The notes: generated by a model not told the origin, from the sequence alone. A DNA stretch of 64,000 nt from Franzmannia pantelleriensis (GCF_900102875.1 NZ_FNGH01000004.1:243666-307665); one strand, 5' to 3'. Shown: positions 18,301-27,194, numbered from the stretch's first letter. Numbers and translations: made by a program.

Positions 18301-19314
18301 CAGCTCGAGCCGCACCTGATCATGAACCTGCGGGTGGTCGATCATGACGGCAAGGTGCTGGGCGAGGGGCGCGATCTCGAGGCGCTGATCGAGCGTTTCA
18401 GCGCGGCGGCCAGCCAGGGCGCCCGAGCGCTGGCCGAGGCCGCAGGCGGCAGCGAAGCGGTCGAGTCGCTGCCCGAGCAGGCGCTGCCCGAGTCGCGGGT
18501 AACCACCCAGGCGGGGATTCGCGTCGAAGCGTACCCGGCGCTGGTGGCCAACGGCGACGCGCTGGCCGTGGAGCTCTTCGACCACCCCGACAAGGCCCTG
18601 GTGGCGCATCGCCGCGGGGTGACCCAGCTGGCGATTCAGCGGCTCTCTGACCAGGCGCGGCACATCGCCCGGCTCAAGGGGCTCGAGCGCTGTGCGCTGC
18701 TGTTCGCCAAGGTCGGCAGCAAGCGCCAACTGGTCGACGACGTGGTCTTTGCCAGCGTCCAGCAGGTGGTGGCGGTGGACCCGCTGCCGCGCTCGCGCGG
18801 TGACTTCGAAGCGCGTCTCGAGGCCAGCCGTGCCGAGCTGGTGCCCCATGCCGAGGCACTGGTCGCCACTCTGGAACAGGCGCTCAAGGGGCATCTGTCA
18901 GTGACCAAGGCGTTGAAGGGCAACCTCAGCTTCGCCCTGGCGCTGGTATACAGTGACCTGAAGGCGCAGATGCAGCGGCTGGTCTATCCCGGCTTCGTCA
19001 CTGACGCCGGGGGCTGGCTAGAGCACTATCCGCGCTATATGCAGGCCGCCGAAATACGGCTCGAGAAGGCGCCCCGGGAACGCAACCGCGATCAAATGAT
19101 GATGCATGAGGTGCAGGACTTCGAGCGCCGCTTGGAGGAGCGCCGTGAGGCGATTCGGCGGGCCGGCGCCAGCGACCCTGAGCTCGATGACTTCGGCTGG
19201 TGGATCGAGGAGCTGCGGGTATCGCTGTTCGCCCAGCAGCTTGGCACCCTGATGCCGGTATCGCCCAAACGCCTGGAACGGCGCTGGGCCGAGATCACCG
19301 GCCGACACCAGTGA
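15316..19314 (+). CDS. hrpA: ATP-dependent RNA helicase HrpA
   Basis: A DEAH-box RNA helicase of 1332 residues, close to E. coli HrpA (1300), which rescues stalled or collided ribosomes and acts on mRNA. Motifs in order: GETGSGKTTQLPK (from 109), TQPRRLAARSVA, DEAH (206-209), SAT, and the RecA2 motifs STNVAETSLTVPG and QRKGRCGR. HA2/OB-fold domains follow and then the long HrpA-specific C-terminus. No in-frame ATG lies near the start of similarity. TTG at 15316 follows TGAGG at 5-bp spacing and is the best start. Upstream in-frame codons fall inside the structured repeat and are not credible. Confidence 0.93.
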   Translation: MSTTASRSTASPDLTRLRDLEARLDDCLRGDAVRLTKRLAGLKRRARDGKPVDRGLSEIERLIETSASKVAARRAQPVTLRYPPELPVAERRDDILAALREHQVVVVAGETGSGKTTQLPKLCLELGLGRRGLIGHTQPRRLAARSVATRLAEELEVPLGEQVGYQVRFTDQSNERTLVKLMTDGILLAETQHDPDLSRYDAIIIDEAHERSLNIDFLLGYLKRLTARRPDLKIIITSATIDVERFAAHFGEPGRPAPVVQVSGRTYPVEVHYRPLVREADDEEDRTLQEGILQAVEEIEQIERDKRWWHGPRDVLIFLPGEREIRETADTLRRADLKGTEILPLYARLSNAEQNRVFQPHAGRRIVLSTNVAETSLTVPGIRYVIDPGLVRISRYSYRSKVQRLPVEPVSQASADQRKGRCGRIAEGVCIRLYAEEDFLARPAFTEPEIQRTNLASVILSMLSLRLGDIEAFPFVDAPDARFIKDGFRLLFELGAVDEAQRLTATGKRLARLPIDPRLARMVLAGAEQGALREVLIVVSALAVQDPRERPADKRQAADQAHRRWQDPESDFVAWLNLWHGFEAARDELSGNQLRRWCRDHYLSYLRLREWHDTFRQLRQLLREMDIQVPPAAPHSADDDAEQRDEVRRESAAKLHQALLTGLLSNLGQLLENREYLGARNRKFVIHPGSGLAKKSPKWLMAGELVETSQLFAREVARIQPQWIEPLAGHLVKRSYSEPHWEMKRAQVVAFEQVTLFGLPIINRRKVHYGPIAPGEAREIFIRRALVEGEFRTRGEFFEHNRALIDEVEDLEDRARKRDILVDEEALFDFYDQRLPAEIINGKGFEAWRKRAEADDPGILKFDREALMARDAGDVTVEQYPDELVLGGVRYPLAYHFQPGAADDGVTLTVPAAMLAQLPAARLEWLVPGLLREKCIALMKSLPKAVRRQVVPIPDWVDAALEALVPDDVPLSAALGEFLRVKTGLRLSPDDWRYDQLEPHLIMNLRVVDHDGKVLGEGRDLEALIERFSAAASQGARALAEAAGGSEAVESLPEQALPESRVTTQAGIRVEAYPALVANGDALAVELFDHPDKALVAHRRGVTQLAIQRLSDQARHIARLKGLERCALLFAKVGSKRQLVDDVVFASVQQVVAVDPLPRSRGDFEARLEASRAELVPHAEALVATLEQALKGHLSVTKALKGNLSFALALVYSDLKAQMQRLVYPGFVTDAGGWLEHYPRYMQAAEIRLEKAPRERNRDQMMMHEVQDFERRLEERREAIRRAGASDPELDDFGWWIEELRVSLFAQQLGTLMPVSPKRLERRWAEITGRHQ

Positions 19315-19369
19315 ACACCTTATATATACGACGGCCAGGAGTCTCGATGCCGTCGCCAGGAGAAACGCC

Positions 19370-20491
19370 ATGACCTCAGCCGTGATCACCGGCAGCGGCC
19401 TTTTCACCCCCAGCCAGGCGATCGACAACGATGCCCTGGTGGCGGCCTTCAATGCCTGGGTCGATGCCGAGAACGCGCGTCACGCCGAGGCCATCGCCGC
19501 CGGCGAGCGCGAACCGCTGCAGCACTCCAGCAGCGAGTTCATCGTCAAGGCCTCGGGGATTCACAGCCGCTACGTGCTCGACGCCGAGGGTATCCTCGAT
19601 CCCGAACGGATGCGCCCCAAGCTGCCGCAGCGCGGCAACGACGAGCCCTCGATCCAGTGCGAGATGGGCCTGAGCGCTGCGCAGCAGGCGCTGGACAACG
19701 CCGGCGTCGAAGCCGCCGAGATCGACCTGTTGATCGTCGCCTGCTCGAACCTCGAACGACCCTATCCGGCCGTGGCGGTGGAGCTGCAGGCGGCGCTTGG
19801 CACCGGTGGCTACGCCTTCGACATGAACGTGGCGTGCAGCTCGGCAACCTTCGCCATCGACATGGCCAATAACGCCATCCGCGCCGGGAGCATTCGCCGG
19901 GCGCTGGTGGTCAACCCCGAGATATGCTCGGCGCACCTCAACTTCCGTGATCGCGATAGCCACTTCATCTTCGGCGATGCCTGCACCGCAGTGGTGGTCG
20001 AGGACGCCGAGGTGGCGCGCAGCGAGCGACGCTTCGAGATCCTCGGCACACGCCTGACCACACGCTACTCCAATGCCATTCGCAACAACGCCGGCTTCCT
20101 CAATCGGGTCACCGACAGCGACCCGCAGGCACTGGACAAGCTGTTCATCCAGGAGGGGCGTCGGGTGTTCAAGGAGGTCTGCCCGATGGTGGCGGCACTG
20201 ATCGGCGAGCATCTGGCGAGCCTGGGGCTGGCCGATACGCCCCCGGCCCGGCTATGGCTGCACCAGGCCAACCGCCATATGAACGATTTGATCGCGCGGC
20301 GTGTATTGGGCCGCGAGCCCAGCGAGACCGAGGCGCCGGTGATCCTCGACCGCTATGCCAATACCAGCTCGGCCGGCTCGATCATCGCCTTCCACCTGCA
20401 TCGCGACGATCTGCAGGCCGGCGAGCTGGGGGTGGTGTGTTCGTTTGGGGCCGGCTACAGTGCCGGCAGCGTGGTGGTACGCAGGGCTTAA
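19370..20491 (+). CDS. Beta-ketoacyl-ACP synthase III family protein
   Basis: A 373-residue thiolase-fold condensing enzyme of the KAS III/FabH type. The Cys-His-Asn triad is present: C156 in NVACSSAT, H298 in LHQANRHM and N331 in YANTSSAG. It is longer than E. coli FabH (317) because of an insertion near residues 25-95. This matches the second FabH-like enzymes of Pseudomonas and Halomonas that extend acyl-CoA or acyl-ACP primers. The true primer is unknown. The ribosome-binding site CAGGAG is 9 bases upstream. It stands between hrpA and mlaA, with no operon partner evident. Confidence 0.85.
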   Translation: MTSAVITGSGLFTPSQAIDNDALVAAFNAWVDAENARHAEAIAAGEREPLQHSSSEFIVKASGIHSRYVLDAEGILDPERMRPKLPQRGNDEPSIQCEMGLSAAQQALDNAGVEAAEIDLLIVACSNLERPYPAVAVELQAALGTGGYAFDMNVACSSATFAIDMANNAIRAGSIRRALVVNPEICSAHLNFRDRDSHFIFGDACTAVVVEDAEVARSERRFEILGTRLTTRYSNAIRNNAGFLNRVTDSDPQALDKLFIQEGRRVFKEVCPMVAALIGEHLASLGLADTPPARLWLHQANRHMNDLIARRVLGREPSETEAPVILDRYANTSSAGSIIAFHLHRDDLQAGELGVVCSFGAGYSAGSVVVRRA

Positions 20492-20528
20492 TCAACCATC
20501 TACAATATAGCGGTAACCACAGGGTGAC

Positions 20529-21314
20529 ATGATGCAAGGCAAGGGACGCGGGCAGGGGAAGGCGGTGACGGCCAGGGTACGGCTGGCGGTAATGCTGATG
20601 GTGACGCTGTTGCTGGCTGGCTGTGCCGGGGCTCAGACCATCGAAGAGCGCCATCCGGACGACCCCTGGGAGGGCTTCAACCGCCGGGTATTCGTGTTCA
20701 ATGATGCGCTCGACCGCGCCGTGCTGCGCCCCGTGGCGCGCGGCTATGATACGGTGACGCCGCAGCCGGTGCAGACCGGTGTCAGCAATTTCTTCTCCAA
20801 CCTGGGCGAGCCGCGTACCGTGATCAACAGCCTGCTGCAGGGCAAGCCGGGCAACGCCGGCATCGCCGCGACGCGGTTCTTGATCAATACCACCGTGGGT
20901 ATCGGCGGGCTGTGGGATTTCGCCACGCATATGGAGATCACCGGTCGCGATGAGGACTTCGGCCAAACCCTGGCCGTGTGGGGCTGGGAGGAGTCACGTT
21001 ACCTGGTGCTGCCTTTCCTGGGCCCGAGCACGCTGCGCGATGCCGGCGGCCTGCCGGCCGATACGGTGACCTATCCGCTCTACTACCTGGATGATACAGA
21101 ACTCGAGATTGCGCTGACGGCGCTGCGGGTCGTCGACATGCGTGCCGGCCTGCTGGATCTCGAGGAGATGATTCGCGGTGACCGCTACAGTTTCATTCGT
21201 GACTCCTATCTGCAGCAGCGCCGCTTCGAAGTCAGCGACGGGGAGCTGGGTGACGACCCGTTCGCCAGCGACGAGTTTGATTTCGACTTTGACGATGACG
21301 ACTTCGCCGATTGA
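20529..21314 (+). CDS. mlaA: MlaA (VacJ) outer-membrane lipoprotein
   Basis: A 261-residue lipoprotein of the Mla system, which removes phospholipids from the outer leaflet and passes them inward to keep outer-membrane lipid asymmetry. A lipoprotein signal ends in LLAGC (C32 lipidated). The family core starts at DPWEGFNRRVFVFNDALDR and includes GVSNFFSNLGEP and FLINTTVGIGGLWD. The C-terminal tail is extremely acidic (FDFDFDDDDFAD). The remaining mla genes are not in this window. The order mlaA-rssB-rssC-tal is shared with Pseudomonas aeruginosa. Confidence 0.94.
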   Translation: MMQGKGRGQGKAVTARVRLAVMLMVTLLLAGCAGAQTIEERHPDDPWEGFNRRVFVFNDALDRAVLRPVARGYDTVTPQPVQTGVSNFFSNLGEPRTVINSLLQGKPGNAGIAATRFLINTTVGIGGLWDFATHMEITGRDEDFGQTLAVWGWEESRYLVLPFLGPSTLRDAGGLPADTVTYPLYYLDDTELEIALTALRVVDMRAGLLDLEEMIRGDRYSFIRDSYLQQRRFEVSDGELGDDPFASDEFDFDFDDDDFAD

Positions 21315-21323
21315 AGGTGGTAT

Positions 21324-22520
21324 ATGGCTAGTGACAAGCGCTTGATCGGGGTCATCGACCAGCCGGGGGAGGAGCGTGATGCGCTGGCCGATATGATTGC
21401 CAAGGGCCACTTCGCCGTCGTCGCGGTGGCCGATCCGGAAGAGCTACCCGACCACACTCTGCTGGCGGTGGCGCATGTGCGCGCCGTGCCACCGACCCAA
21501 TGGGCGATGCTGTCGGAGCGTCTGCCGACCCTGGTGGTCAGCGATACGCGGCTGGACGCCGAGCTGATCAAGGCAGTGGATGTCGGTCTGGTCGACTACA
21601 TCGTCGAGCCGCTGCGTCATGGCGACGTGCTGCGGCGGATGATCGACAAGGTGATCGACAATCATCGCCTGGCGCGGGAGCATGAGCGCGACCGCCTGCG
21701 CCTCGCCGATCTCAACGAGCATCTCGAGACCCATCTGGCCATGCTGCGCCTCGACCAGCAGGCCGGCGGTCATATTCAGCGCAAGCTGCTGCCGCATCGG
21801 CCGCTGACACTTAACGACGTCAGCTGTGACTACTGGCTGGCGCCATCGCTGTACCTCTCCGGCGATTTTCTGGACTTCCAGCGCTTCGACGACCGCTATA
21901 GCGTGTTCTACTTCGCCGATGTCTCAGGGCATGGCGCTTCGTCGGCGTTCGTCACGGTGCTGCTCAAGTATCTGTGCAATCACTGGCTGGCGGAGTGGGA
22001 CGGTCGTGATCCAGAGCAGCTGCCGCCGCGCTGGTTGAAAGCGCTCAACCGTGAGCTGCTGGATGCCGGCATCGGCAAGCATGCGACCCTGTTCGTCGGG
22101 GTCATTGACCGTCAGCGTCGCTACCTGCACTATTCGCTCGGCGCCCAGCTACCGATGCCGATGCTGGTGAGTGACGGGCGTCTGCGGCTGCTCGACGGTG
22201 AAGGCATGCCGGTGGGCTTGTTTCCTGGCGTGGAATATCCCACGCTAGGCTGTGAGCTCGCACAGAACTTCCGACTCTGGTTATGTTCGGATGGGGTATT
22301 GGAGTGCTTGCCCGGTGACGGGCTCGATAGTCGGCTCAAGGAACTCGAGCGTCTGGTGCAGACCAGCGAAGATGTGGCTGCACTGCGGGGGAAGCTGTCA
22401 TTGGGTGACGTGCCGGAAAACGACGACGATGCCGTCGCCCAGCGCGCCCCAGGCCATGATGAGCTTCCGGATGACCTGACGATCATGACGTTGAGCGGAT
22501 TTGACGATGATGATGCATGA
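21324..22520 (+). CDS. rssB: RssB-like response regulator with PP2C phosphatase domain
   Basis: A 398-residue protein with a receiver-like domain (1-110), a helical linker (about 112-150) and a SpoIIE/PP2C domain. RssB delivers the stationary-phase sigma factor RpoS to ClpXP; here synteny (mlaA before, STAS gene and tal after) supports the name. The receiver is degenerate: the phospho-acceptor position aligns to A48 (PDHTLLA) and the conserved Lys is Glu (E95, YIVEP). By contrast the phosphatase metal-site motifs are all present: GDFLD (180-184), ADVSGHG (199-), SDGVLE and DDLTIM. E. coli RssB has lost these. It probably dephosphorylates the STAS partner, whose ATG overlaps its end. Confidence 0.85.
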   Translation: MASDKRLIGVIDQPGEERDALADMIAKGHFAVVAVADPEELPDHTLLAVAHVRAVPPTQWAMLSERLPTLVVSDTRLDAELIKAVDVGLVDYIVEPLRHGDVLRRMIDKVIDNHRLAREHERDRLRLADLNEHLETHLAMLRLDQQAGGHIQRKLLPHRPLTLNDVSCDYWLAPSLYLSGDFLDFQRFDDRYSVFYFADVSGHGASSAFVTVLLKYLCNHWLAEWDGRDPEQLPPRWLKALNRELLDAGIGKHATLFVGVIDRQRRYLHYSLGAQLPMPMLVSDGRLRLLDGEGMPVGLFPGVEYPTLGCELAQNFRLWLCSDGVLECLPGDGLDSRLKELERLVQTSEDVAALRGKLSLGDVPENDDDAVAQRAPGHDELPDDLTIMTLSGFDDDDA

Positions 22521-23031
22521 AGGGCGACTGAAGGCAGCGTTCGATTCCGGTGTCTTCGTGCTCAAACTATGTGGTGACGTGCGCCTGACGCTGTGTGCCA
22601 CCCTCGACGATCAGGTCCAGCGACTGGCCGAGACGCCCGGGCTCAAGGCCGTCATGATCGACCTGCGTGATACCAGCAACGTTGACTCCACCGCACTGGG
22701 ATTTCTCGCCAAGGTAGCGATGGCGGTGCAGGGCAAGGTCGAGCAGCCGCCAACCATTGTGGCTGACCATCCCGACGTTCAGCGCATGCTCGACGTGATG
22801 GGATTCTCCCACTACTTCACCCTGGTCGAGGCGCCGCTCAGTGAGCCGCGTGAACTCGACGAGCTGCCGCAGATCGAGGCTGATGAAGCCGGCCTGCAGC
22901 AGCGTATCCTCGAAGCGCACCGCATCCTGATGCACATGAATGAGCATAACCGTTCAGAGTTTCAGCCGCTGGTGGAGCTCCTCGAGACCCAGCAGCGCGA
23001 GCATGAGCGCGACCCAGAACCGCTCAAGTAA
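22507..23031 (+). CDS. rssC: STAS-domain anti-sigma factor antagonist (RssC-like)
   Basis: A 174-residue protein with a STAS domain (about 5-100). The phosphorylatable serine is S61 in NVDSTALGFL, the SpoIIAA-type site. A helical tail (about 125-174) follows. In the partner-switch scheme a kinase phosphorylates the serine and a PP2C enzyme, here the gene just upstream, removes it. No such kinase is in this window. The start is one of three consecutive ATGs from 22507, overlapping the rssB stop, so the two are coupled. Confidence 0.85.
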   Translation: MMMHEGRLKAAFDSGVFVLKLCGDVRLTLCATLDDQVQRLAETPGLKAVMIDLRDTSNVDSTALGFLAKVAMAVQGKVEQPPTIVADHPDVQRMLDVMGFSHYFTLVEAPLSEPRELDELPQIEADEAGLQQRILEAHRILMHMNEHNRSEFQPLVELLETQQREHERDPEPLK

Positions 23032-23051
23032 GCGGCTCGGGCCGCGCTGCC

Positions 23052-23987
23052 CTAGCGGCGTAGCTCACCCAGTAGTGCCTCCAGCTTGCGCTGGTCATCC
23101 ATGAACTTGCGGATTCCTTCGGCCAGTTTCTCAGTGGCCATGGCGTCCTCGTTCATGGCCCAGCGGAACTCCGCCTCGGCGTGCGGCTCAGGCGCCGAGG
23201 TCTCGGCATCCAGAGGCGTCAGACGGCGGCTAAGGGTGCCACGGTCGGTGGCCAGCTCCTCGAGCAGCTTGGGGGAGATGGTCAGCCGGTCACAGCCTGC
23301 CAGGGCCTCGATCTCAGCGCGGTTACGAAAGCTTGCCCCCATCACGATAGTCCGATAGCCGTGGCCCTTGTAGTGCTCGTATATCGCCTTGACCGAGCGC
23401 ACCCCGGGATCGTTGTCGCCGCTGAAGTCGGCGTCCGGGGTGGCGGCCTTGTGCCAGTCGAGAATGCGGCCCACGAACGGCGAGATCAGCGTCACGCCGG
23501 CATCGGCGCAGGCCTGGGCCTGGGTGAAGCTGAACAGCAGGGTGAGGTTGGTGCGGATACCCTCGCGCTCCAGCTGCTGGGCGGCGCGGATGCCCTCCCA
23601 GGTCGACGCGACCTTGATCAGGATGCGCTCGCGACCGACGCCGCGACGCTCGTAGCGCTCGATCAGCGAGTGGGCACGGGCCAGGGTGGCATCGGTGTCG
23701 AAGGAGAGGCGTGCGCTGACCTCGGTGGAGACATAGCCGGGCACCAGCTCGCTTATCTCGCTGCCGATCTCCACCGCCACGGCGTCGAGGGCATCGTCGA
23801 TATCGACGCTCTGCCGTGCCAGCTCGGCCAGCCGGGCACGACGCGTCTCCTGCTGGGCCGCCTGTAGAATCAGTGAGGGATTGGTGGTGGCATCGGTCGG
23901 GGTGAAACGTCGAATGGCGTCAATATCACCGGTATCGGCAACCACCGTGGTCATGGTCTTGAGCTGTGACAGTTTATCCTGATCCAT
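23052..23987 (-). CDS. tal: Transaldolase
   Basis: A 311-residue class I aldolase of the non-oxidative pentose phosphate pathway. It moves a dihydroxyacetone unit between sedoheptulose-7-phosphate and glyceraldehyde-3-phosphate. The N-terminal [13 protein letters not shown] and the Schiff-base lysine in [12 protein letters not shown] (about residue 131) are intact, as is the C-terminal block around [10 protein letters not shown]. The length is that of E. coli TalB. It is convergent with rssC, 20 bases apart, and divergent from the Bcr/CflA exporter. An AGGAAA ribosome-binding site precedes the start. Confidence 0.95.
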   Translation of the reverse strand: MDQDKLSQLKTMTTVVADTGDIDAIRRFTPTDATTNPSLILQAAQQETRRARLAELARQSVDIDDALDAVAVEIGSEISELVPGYVSTEVSARLSFDTDATLARAHSLIERYERRGVGRERILIKVASTWEGIRAAQQLEREGIRTNLTLLFSFTQAQACADAGVTLISPFVGRILDWHKAATPDADFSGDNDPGVRSVKAIYEHYKGHGYRTIVMGASFRNRAEIEALAGCDRLTISPKLLEELATDRGTLSRRLTPLDAETSAPEPHAEAEFRWAMNEDAMATEKLAEGIRKFMDDQRKLEALLGELRR

Positions 23988-24137
23988 GGGCCTGTTTCCT
24001 GTGCGTGGTGAAAGCCGTTGCCGCTACTCTACCAATCGTGCCAGCACTGCGCCTAGCCGAATAGCGTGGTAAGATTAGCCTCCTATCTTTTTTTGCGCCG
24101 GTGGCTCGACGCTGCCTGCCGGCCATGAGGAGGCGTC

Positions 24138-25325
24138 TTGACACTCGATCCTCGGCGGGTTGCGCTGCTGGTGGCGGCGAATACCGCGCTGGCCCCCTTT
24201 GCCATTGATGCCTATCTGCCGGCGATGTCGCGGCTGGCGGCCTCGGTGGAGGCCAGTATTCATCATACTGAACTCTCGATCAGTGTGTTCCTGTTTGGCT
24301 TCGCCCTTGGCCAGCTGGTATTCGGGCCGCTGTCGGATCGGCTGGGGCGCAAGCCAGTGCTGATCGGCGGCCTGGTGGTGTTCATGCTGGCGAGCCTGAT
24401 GATCACCACGGTGGGGTCGCTCCCCGAGCTGCTGGTGTGGCGCTTCGTGCAGGCGCTGGGCGGCGGGGCCTGCGTGGTCAACTCGGCAGCCATCGTGCGC
24501 GACTGCTTCAGCGGTCGCCAGGCGGCCAGCGTGATGTCGACCATGGCGATGATCATGATGCTGGCGCCGCTGGTGGCGCCGGTGGTGGGCAGCGGGCTGC
24601 TGTACCTCGCCGACTGGTGGCTGATCTTCGTATTCCTGGCGCTCTACGCGGCGTTTCTGATCTGGCTGCTCAGCACCCAGCTGCCGGAGACCCGCGATCC
24701 CAACCTGCCGGCGGCCAGTCCGCGCCAGGTGCTGGCCAACTATGCCAGTGTGCTGAGCCATCGCCAGGGCATGGGCTATATCTGCGCGGTGGCGGCCTCG
24801 TTCGCCGGGCTATTCGCCTTCGTGACCTTCTCGCCGTTCCTGTATCTCGACTACTTCGGGCTGTCGCCGGCCATGTACCCGCTGGTGTTCGGCGTCAACG
24901 TGGTGGTGATCGCGCTCTCCAACTGGGTCAATATTCGCCTGCTGCGCGGCAAGCGCACCCCGCAGCAGAACATGTATCTGGGCCTGGGCATTCAGCTGGG
25001 TGCGGCCACCGCCCTGGTCGCGGTCACCGTATTGGGGCTCGATTCTCTGTATACCCTGGTGCCGCTGATCATGATCTACGCCGGTATGGTGGGGCTGATC
25101 ACGCCCAACGCCATGTCGTCGCTGCTCGACCACTTTGGCCATATCAGTGCCACGGCCACTGCGGTGATGGGGGGCATCAAGTTTGGGTCCGCCGGTCTCG
25201 CCGGGGTAATGGTCAGCGCCTTCGAGATCGAGAACCTGTGGCCGATGGTGCTGACCATGTTGGGCGTTTCGATCTTCGGCAACGTCGCGCTGCGTTGGCT
25301 GGTAGGGCGCCGCGCGCATGCCTGA
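24138..25325 (+). CDS. Bcr/CflA family drug-proton antiporter (MFS)
   Basis: A 395-residue major facilitator protein with 12 predicted membrane helices. Motif A, GPLSDRLGRKPV (residues about 57-68), and the N-terminal APFAIDAYLPAM typical of the Bcr/CflA branch identify it. These proteins export drugs such as bicyclomycin or chloramphenicol, or natural metabolites. The start is TTG at 24138, with GAGGAGG 4-5 bases upstream; a nearby ATG is in another frame. Its end overlaps the next permease by 8 bases, so both are expressed together. Confidence 0.88.
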   Translation: MTLDPRRVALLVAANTALAPFAIDAYLPAMSRLAASVEASIHHTELSISVFLFGFALGQLVFGPLSDRLGRKPVLIGGLVVFMLASLMITTVGSLPELLVWRFVQALGGGACVVNSAAIVRDCFSGRQAASVMSTMAMIMMLAPLVAPVVGSGLLYLADWWLIFVFLALYAAFLIWLLSTQLPETRDPNLPAASPRQVLANYASVLSHRQGMGYICAVAASFAGLFAFVTFSPFLYLDYFGLSPAMYPLVFGVNVVVIALSNWVNIRLLRGKRTPQQNMYLGLGIQLGAATALVAVTVLGLDSLYTLVPLIMIYAGMVGLITPNAMSSLLDHFGHISATATAVMGGIKFGSAGLAGVMVSAFEIENLWPMVLTMLGVSIFGNVALRWLVGRRAHA

Positions 25326-26052
25326 GCCGCTGTTTGCCGCGCTCGACGTGGCACCGTTGGTGTGGATTGGCTGCGGCCTGACGCTGCTGGTGGGGGCTTT
25401 CGTGCAGCGTGCCACCGGCTTTGGCCTGGCGGTGGTGGGTGCGCCGCTGCTGCTGATGCTCGAGCCGCGGCTGGTACCGGTGATCCTGGTGCTGTTCGGT
25501 TTCACGGTGTCGCTGATGATGGTCGGCAAGTACCGCCATGAGGTGCGGGTGACCTTTATCGGCACGGCGCTGGTGGGGCGGGTGCCTGGTACCATGCTCG
25601 GGGTCTGGCTGCTGCTGGCCGCGCCGCTGGCGATGCTCGAGAACGCCATTGCCTTGATCGTGCTGACCGCGGTGGCGGTCAGCCTGTTGAAGGTCAGTCT
25701 GCCGGTCAACCGTGTGAGCCTGTTCGTGGCCGGGGTGCTGTCGGGTATCTTCGGCACCGTTTCGGCGATCGGCGGGCCCCCCATCGCCATGCTGATGCAC
25801 CGCCTGCCGCCGGACAGTGCACGCGGTAACCTGGCCGCCTACTTTATCTGCAGCTCGCTGATGACGCTGCTGGCGCTGGCGCTGGCGGGGCAGATACGCC
25901 TGTGGCACCTGACGCTCGCCATTACGCTGTTTCCCTGGCTACTGGTCGGCAATGCGCTGGCCAACGCCTGTGCCCACCGCTTCGACCGCCGCGCCCTGAC
26001 CTGGTCGTCGATGGCGCTCTCCACCCTGGCGGCGCTCAGCCTGCTGCTGTAG
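25318..26052 (+). CDS. TSUP (TauE/SafE) family permease
   Basis: A 244-residue membrane protein with about eight hydrophobic helices and the family repeat (QRATGFGLAVVGAPLLLML near the start, FGTVSAIGGPPIAMLMHRL in the second half). TSUP proteins move sulfite, sulfonates or other organic anions across the inner membrane. The substrate is not decided by sequence. It overlaps the upstream exporter by 8 bases (its ATG lies in CATGCCTGA). The Pho-regulated pstS promoter starts just after its stop. Confidence 0.85.
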   Translation: MPEPLFAALDVAPLVWIGCGLTLLVGAFVQRATGFGLAVVGAPLLLMLEPRLVPVILVLFGFTVSLMMVGKYRHEVRVTFIGTALVGRVPGTMLGVWLLLAAPLAMLENAIALIVLTAVAVSLLKVSLPVNRVSLFVAGVLSGIFGTVSAIGGPPIAMLMHRLPPDSARGNLAAYFICSSLMTLLALALAGQIRLWHLTLAITLFPWLLVGNALANACAHRFDRRALTWSSMALSTLAALSLLL

Positions 26053-26056
26053 GGCG

Positions 26057-26133
26057 CTGTCACAAAAGCTTCATTGAAAAAGCCGCTATCACGCCGTGTT
26101 TGTCACGTGAGTGTCATGCGCGATTTCTATAGT
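26057..26133 (+). promoter_or_regulatory. Pho box(es) and promoter of pstS
   Basis: The downstream box TTGTCAC-GTGA-GTGTCAT (26100-26117) matches the PhoB repeat CTGTCAT-N4-CTGTCAT at 11 of 14 positions. It is followed after exactly 10 bases by TATAGT (26128-26133), the spacing of PhoB-activated promoters that lack a -35 element. A second, weaker box CTGTCAC-AAAA-GCTTCAT (26057-26074) lies upstream. Induction under phosphate starvation is predicted. Confidence 0.75.
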
Positions 26134-26212
26134 GCGTTGGCACATCGGTCATGCAGGGCATGGCTAGATAAGGCCACCAGGCCAAATACGCTGCGCATAT
26201 CTGGAGATCAAC

Positions 26213-27166
26213 ATGAAACTCAAGGTTCTGGCTGCTGCCGTCATCGGCGCCTCTTTCATCTCGACCCACGCCATGGCAGACGTCGATCCCGATCTGCCCG
26301 AGTACGAAACCGTCAGCGGTATCTCCGGCAACATGACCAGTATCGGCTCCGATACCCTCAACAACCTGATGACGCTGTGGGCCGAGGAGTTCGCCGGCTA
26401 CTACCCCAACGTCAATATCCAGATCCAGGGCGCCGGCTCCGGCACTGCGCCGACCGCGCTGACCGAGGGCACCGCCCAGTTCGGCCCGATGAGCCGCGAG
26501 ATGCGTACCTCCGAAATCCAGGAATTCGAAGAGCGCTTCGGCTATCCGCCGACCATGGTGCCGGTGGCCATCGATGCTCTGGCGGTCTACGTCAACCAGG
26601 ATAACCCCATCGAGAGCCTGACCATCCCCCAGATCGATGCAATCTTCTCCGATACCCGCCGCTGCGGCTATGACGAGGATATCACCCGCTGGGGACAGCT
26701 GGGCCTGGACGGCAACTGGGAGAATCGCGACTTCACCCTCTACAGCCGTAACGCGGTCTCCGGCACCTACGGCTTCTTTGCCGAAAACGCCCTGTGTGGC
26801 GGCGACTTCAAGGCCTCGATCAACGAGCAGCCGGGTTCCGCCTCGGTGGTGCAGGGCGTCAGCGAGTCGGTCAACGGTATCGGCTACTCCGGCATCGGCT
26901 ACATCACCTCCCAGGTGCGTGCGGTGCCGGTGGCACGTGACGAAGGCGAAGAAGCCTACGAGGTCAGCCACGAGAACTACCCGCTGGCGCGCTACTTGAT
27001 GGTCTACGTCAACAAGCACCCCAACGAAGATCTGGATCCGCAGCAGGCCGAATTCCTGCGCATGATCCTCTCGCGTCAGGGCCAGGAAGTCACCAACCGT
27101 GACGGCTATATCCCACTGCCTGAGGCGGTTGCCAGCCGCGTACGCGCTGAGCTGGATCTCGACTGA
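26213..27166 (+). CDS. pstS: Phosphate ABC transporter substrate-binding protein
   Basis: A 317-residue periplasmic phosphate-binding protein. A signal peptide (about 1-23, cleavage after THAMA) precedes a two-lobe PBP domain. Phosphate-contacting loops are recognisable: TSIGSDTLNNLM, GAGSGTAPTAL, PMSREM and SRNAVSGTYGFF. A cysteine pair (C about 147 and 197) may form a disulfide. It belongs to the PstS-like branch common in Pseudomonas and marine bacteria. It heads pstSCAB. A strong terminator 29 bases after its stop suggests pstS is made in excess over the membrane parts. Confidence 0.93.
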   Translation: MKLKVLAAAVIGASFISTHAMADVDPDLPEYETVSGISGNMTSIGSDTLNNLMTLWAEEFAGYYPNVNIQIQGAGSGTAPTALTEGTAQFGPMSREMRTSEIQEFEERFGYPPTMVPVAIDALAVYVNQDNPIESLTIPQIDAIFSDTRRCGYDEDITRWGQLGLDGNWENRDFTLYSRNAVSGTYGFFAENALCGGDFKASINEQPGSASVVQGVSESVNGIGYSGIGYITSQVRAVPVARDEGEEAYEVSHENYPLARYLMVYVNKHPNEDLDPQQAEFLRMILSRQGQEVTNRDGYIPLPEAVASRVRAELDLD

Positions 27167-27194
27167 TCCGGGCGATTCATCGAGGTATGCAACT

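Noticed and set aside
17440..18894. Long minus-strand frame opposite hrpA
   Set aside because: Shadow frame; composition artefact at high GC.
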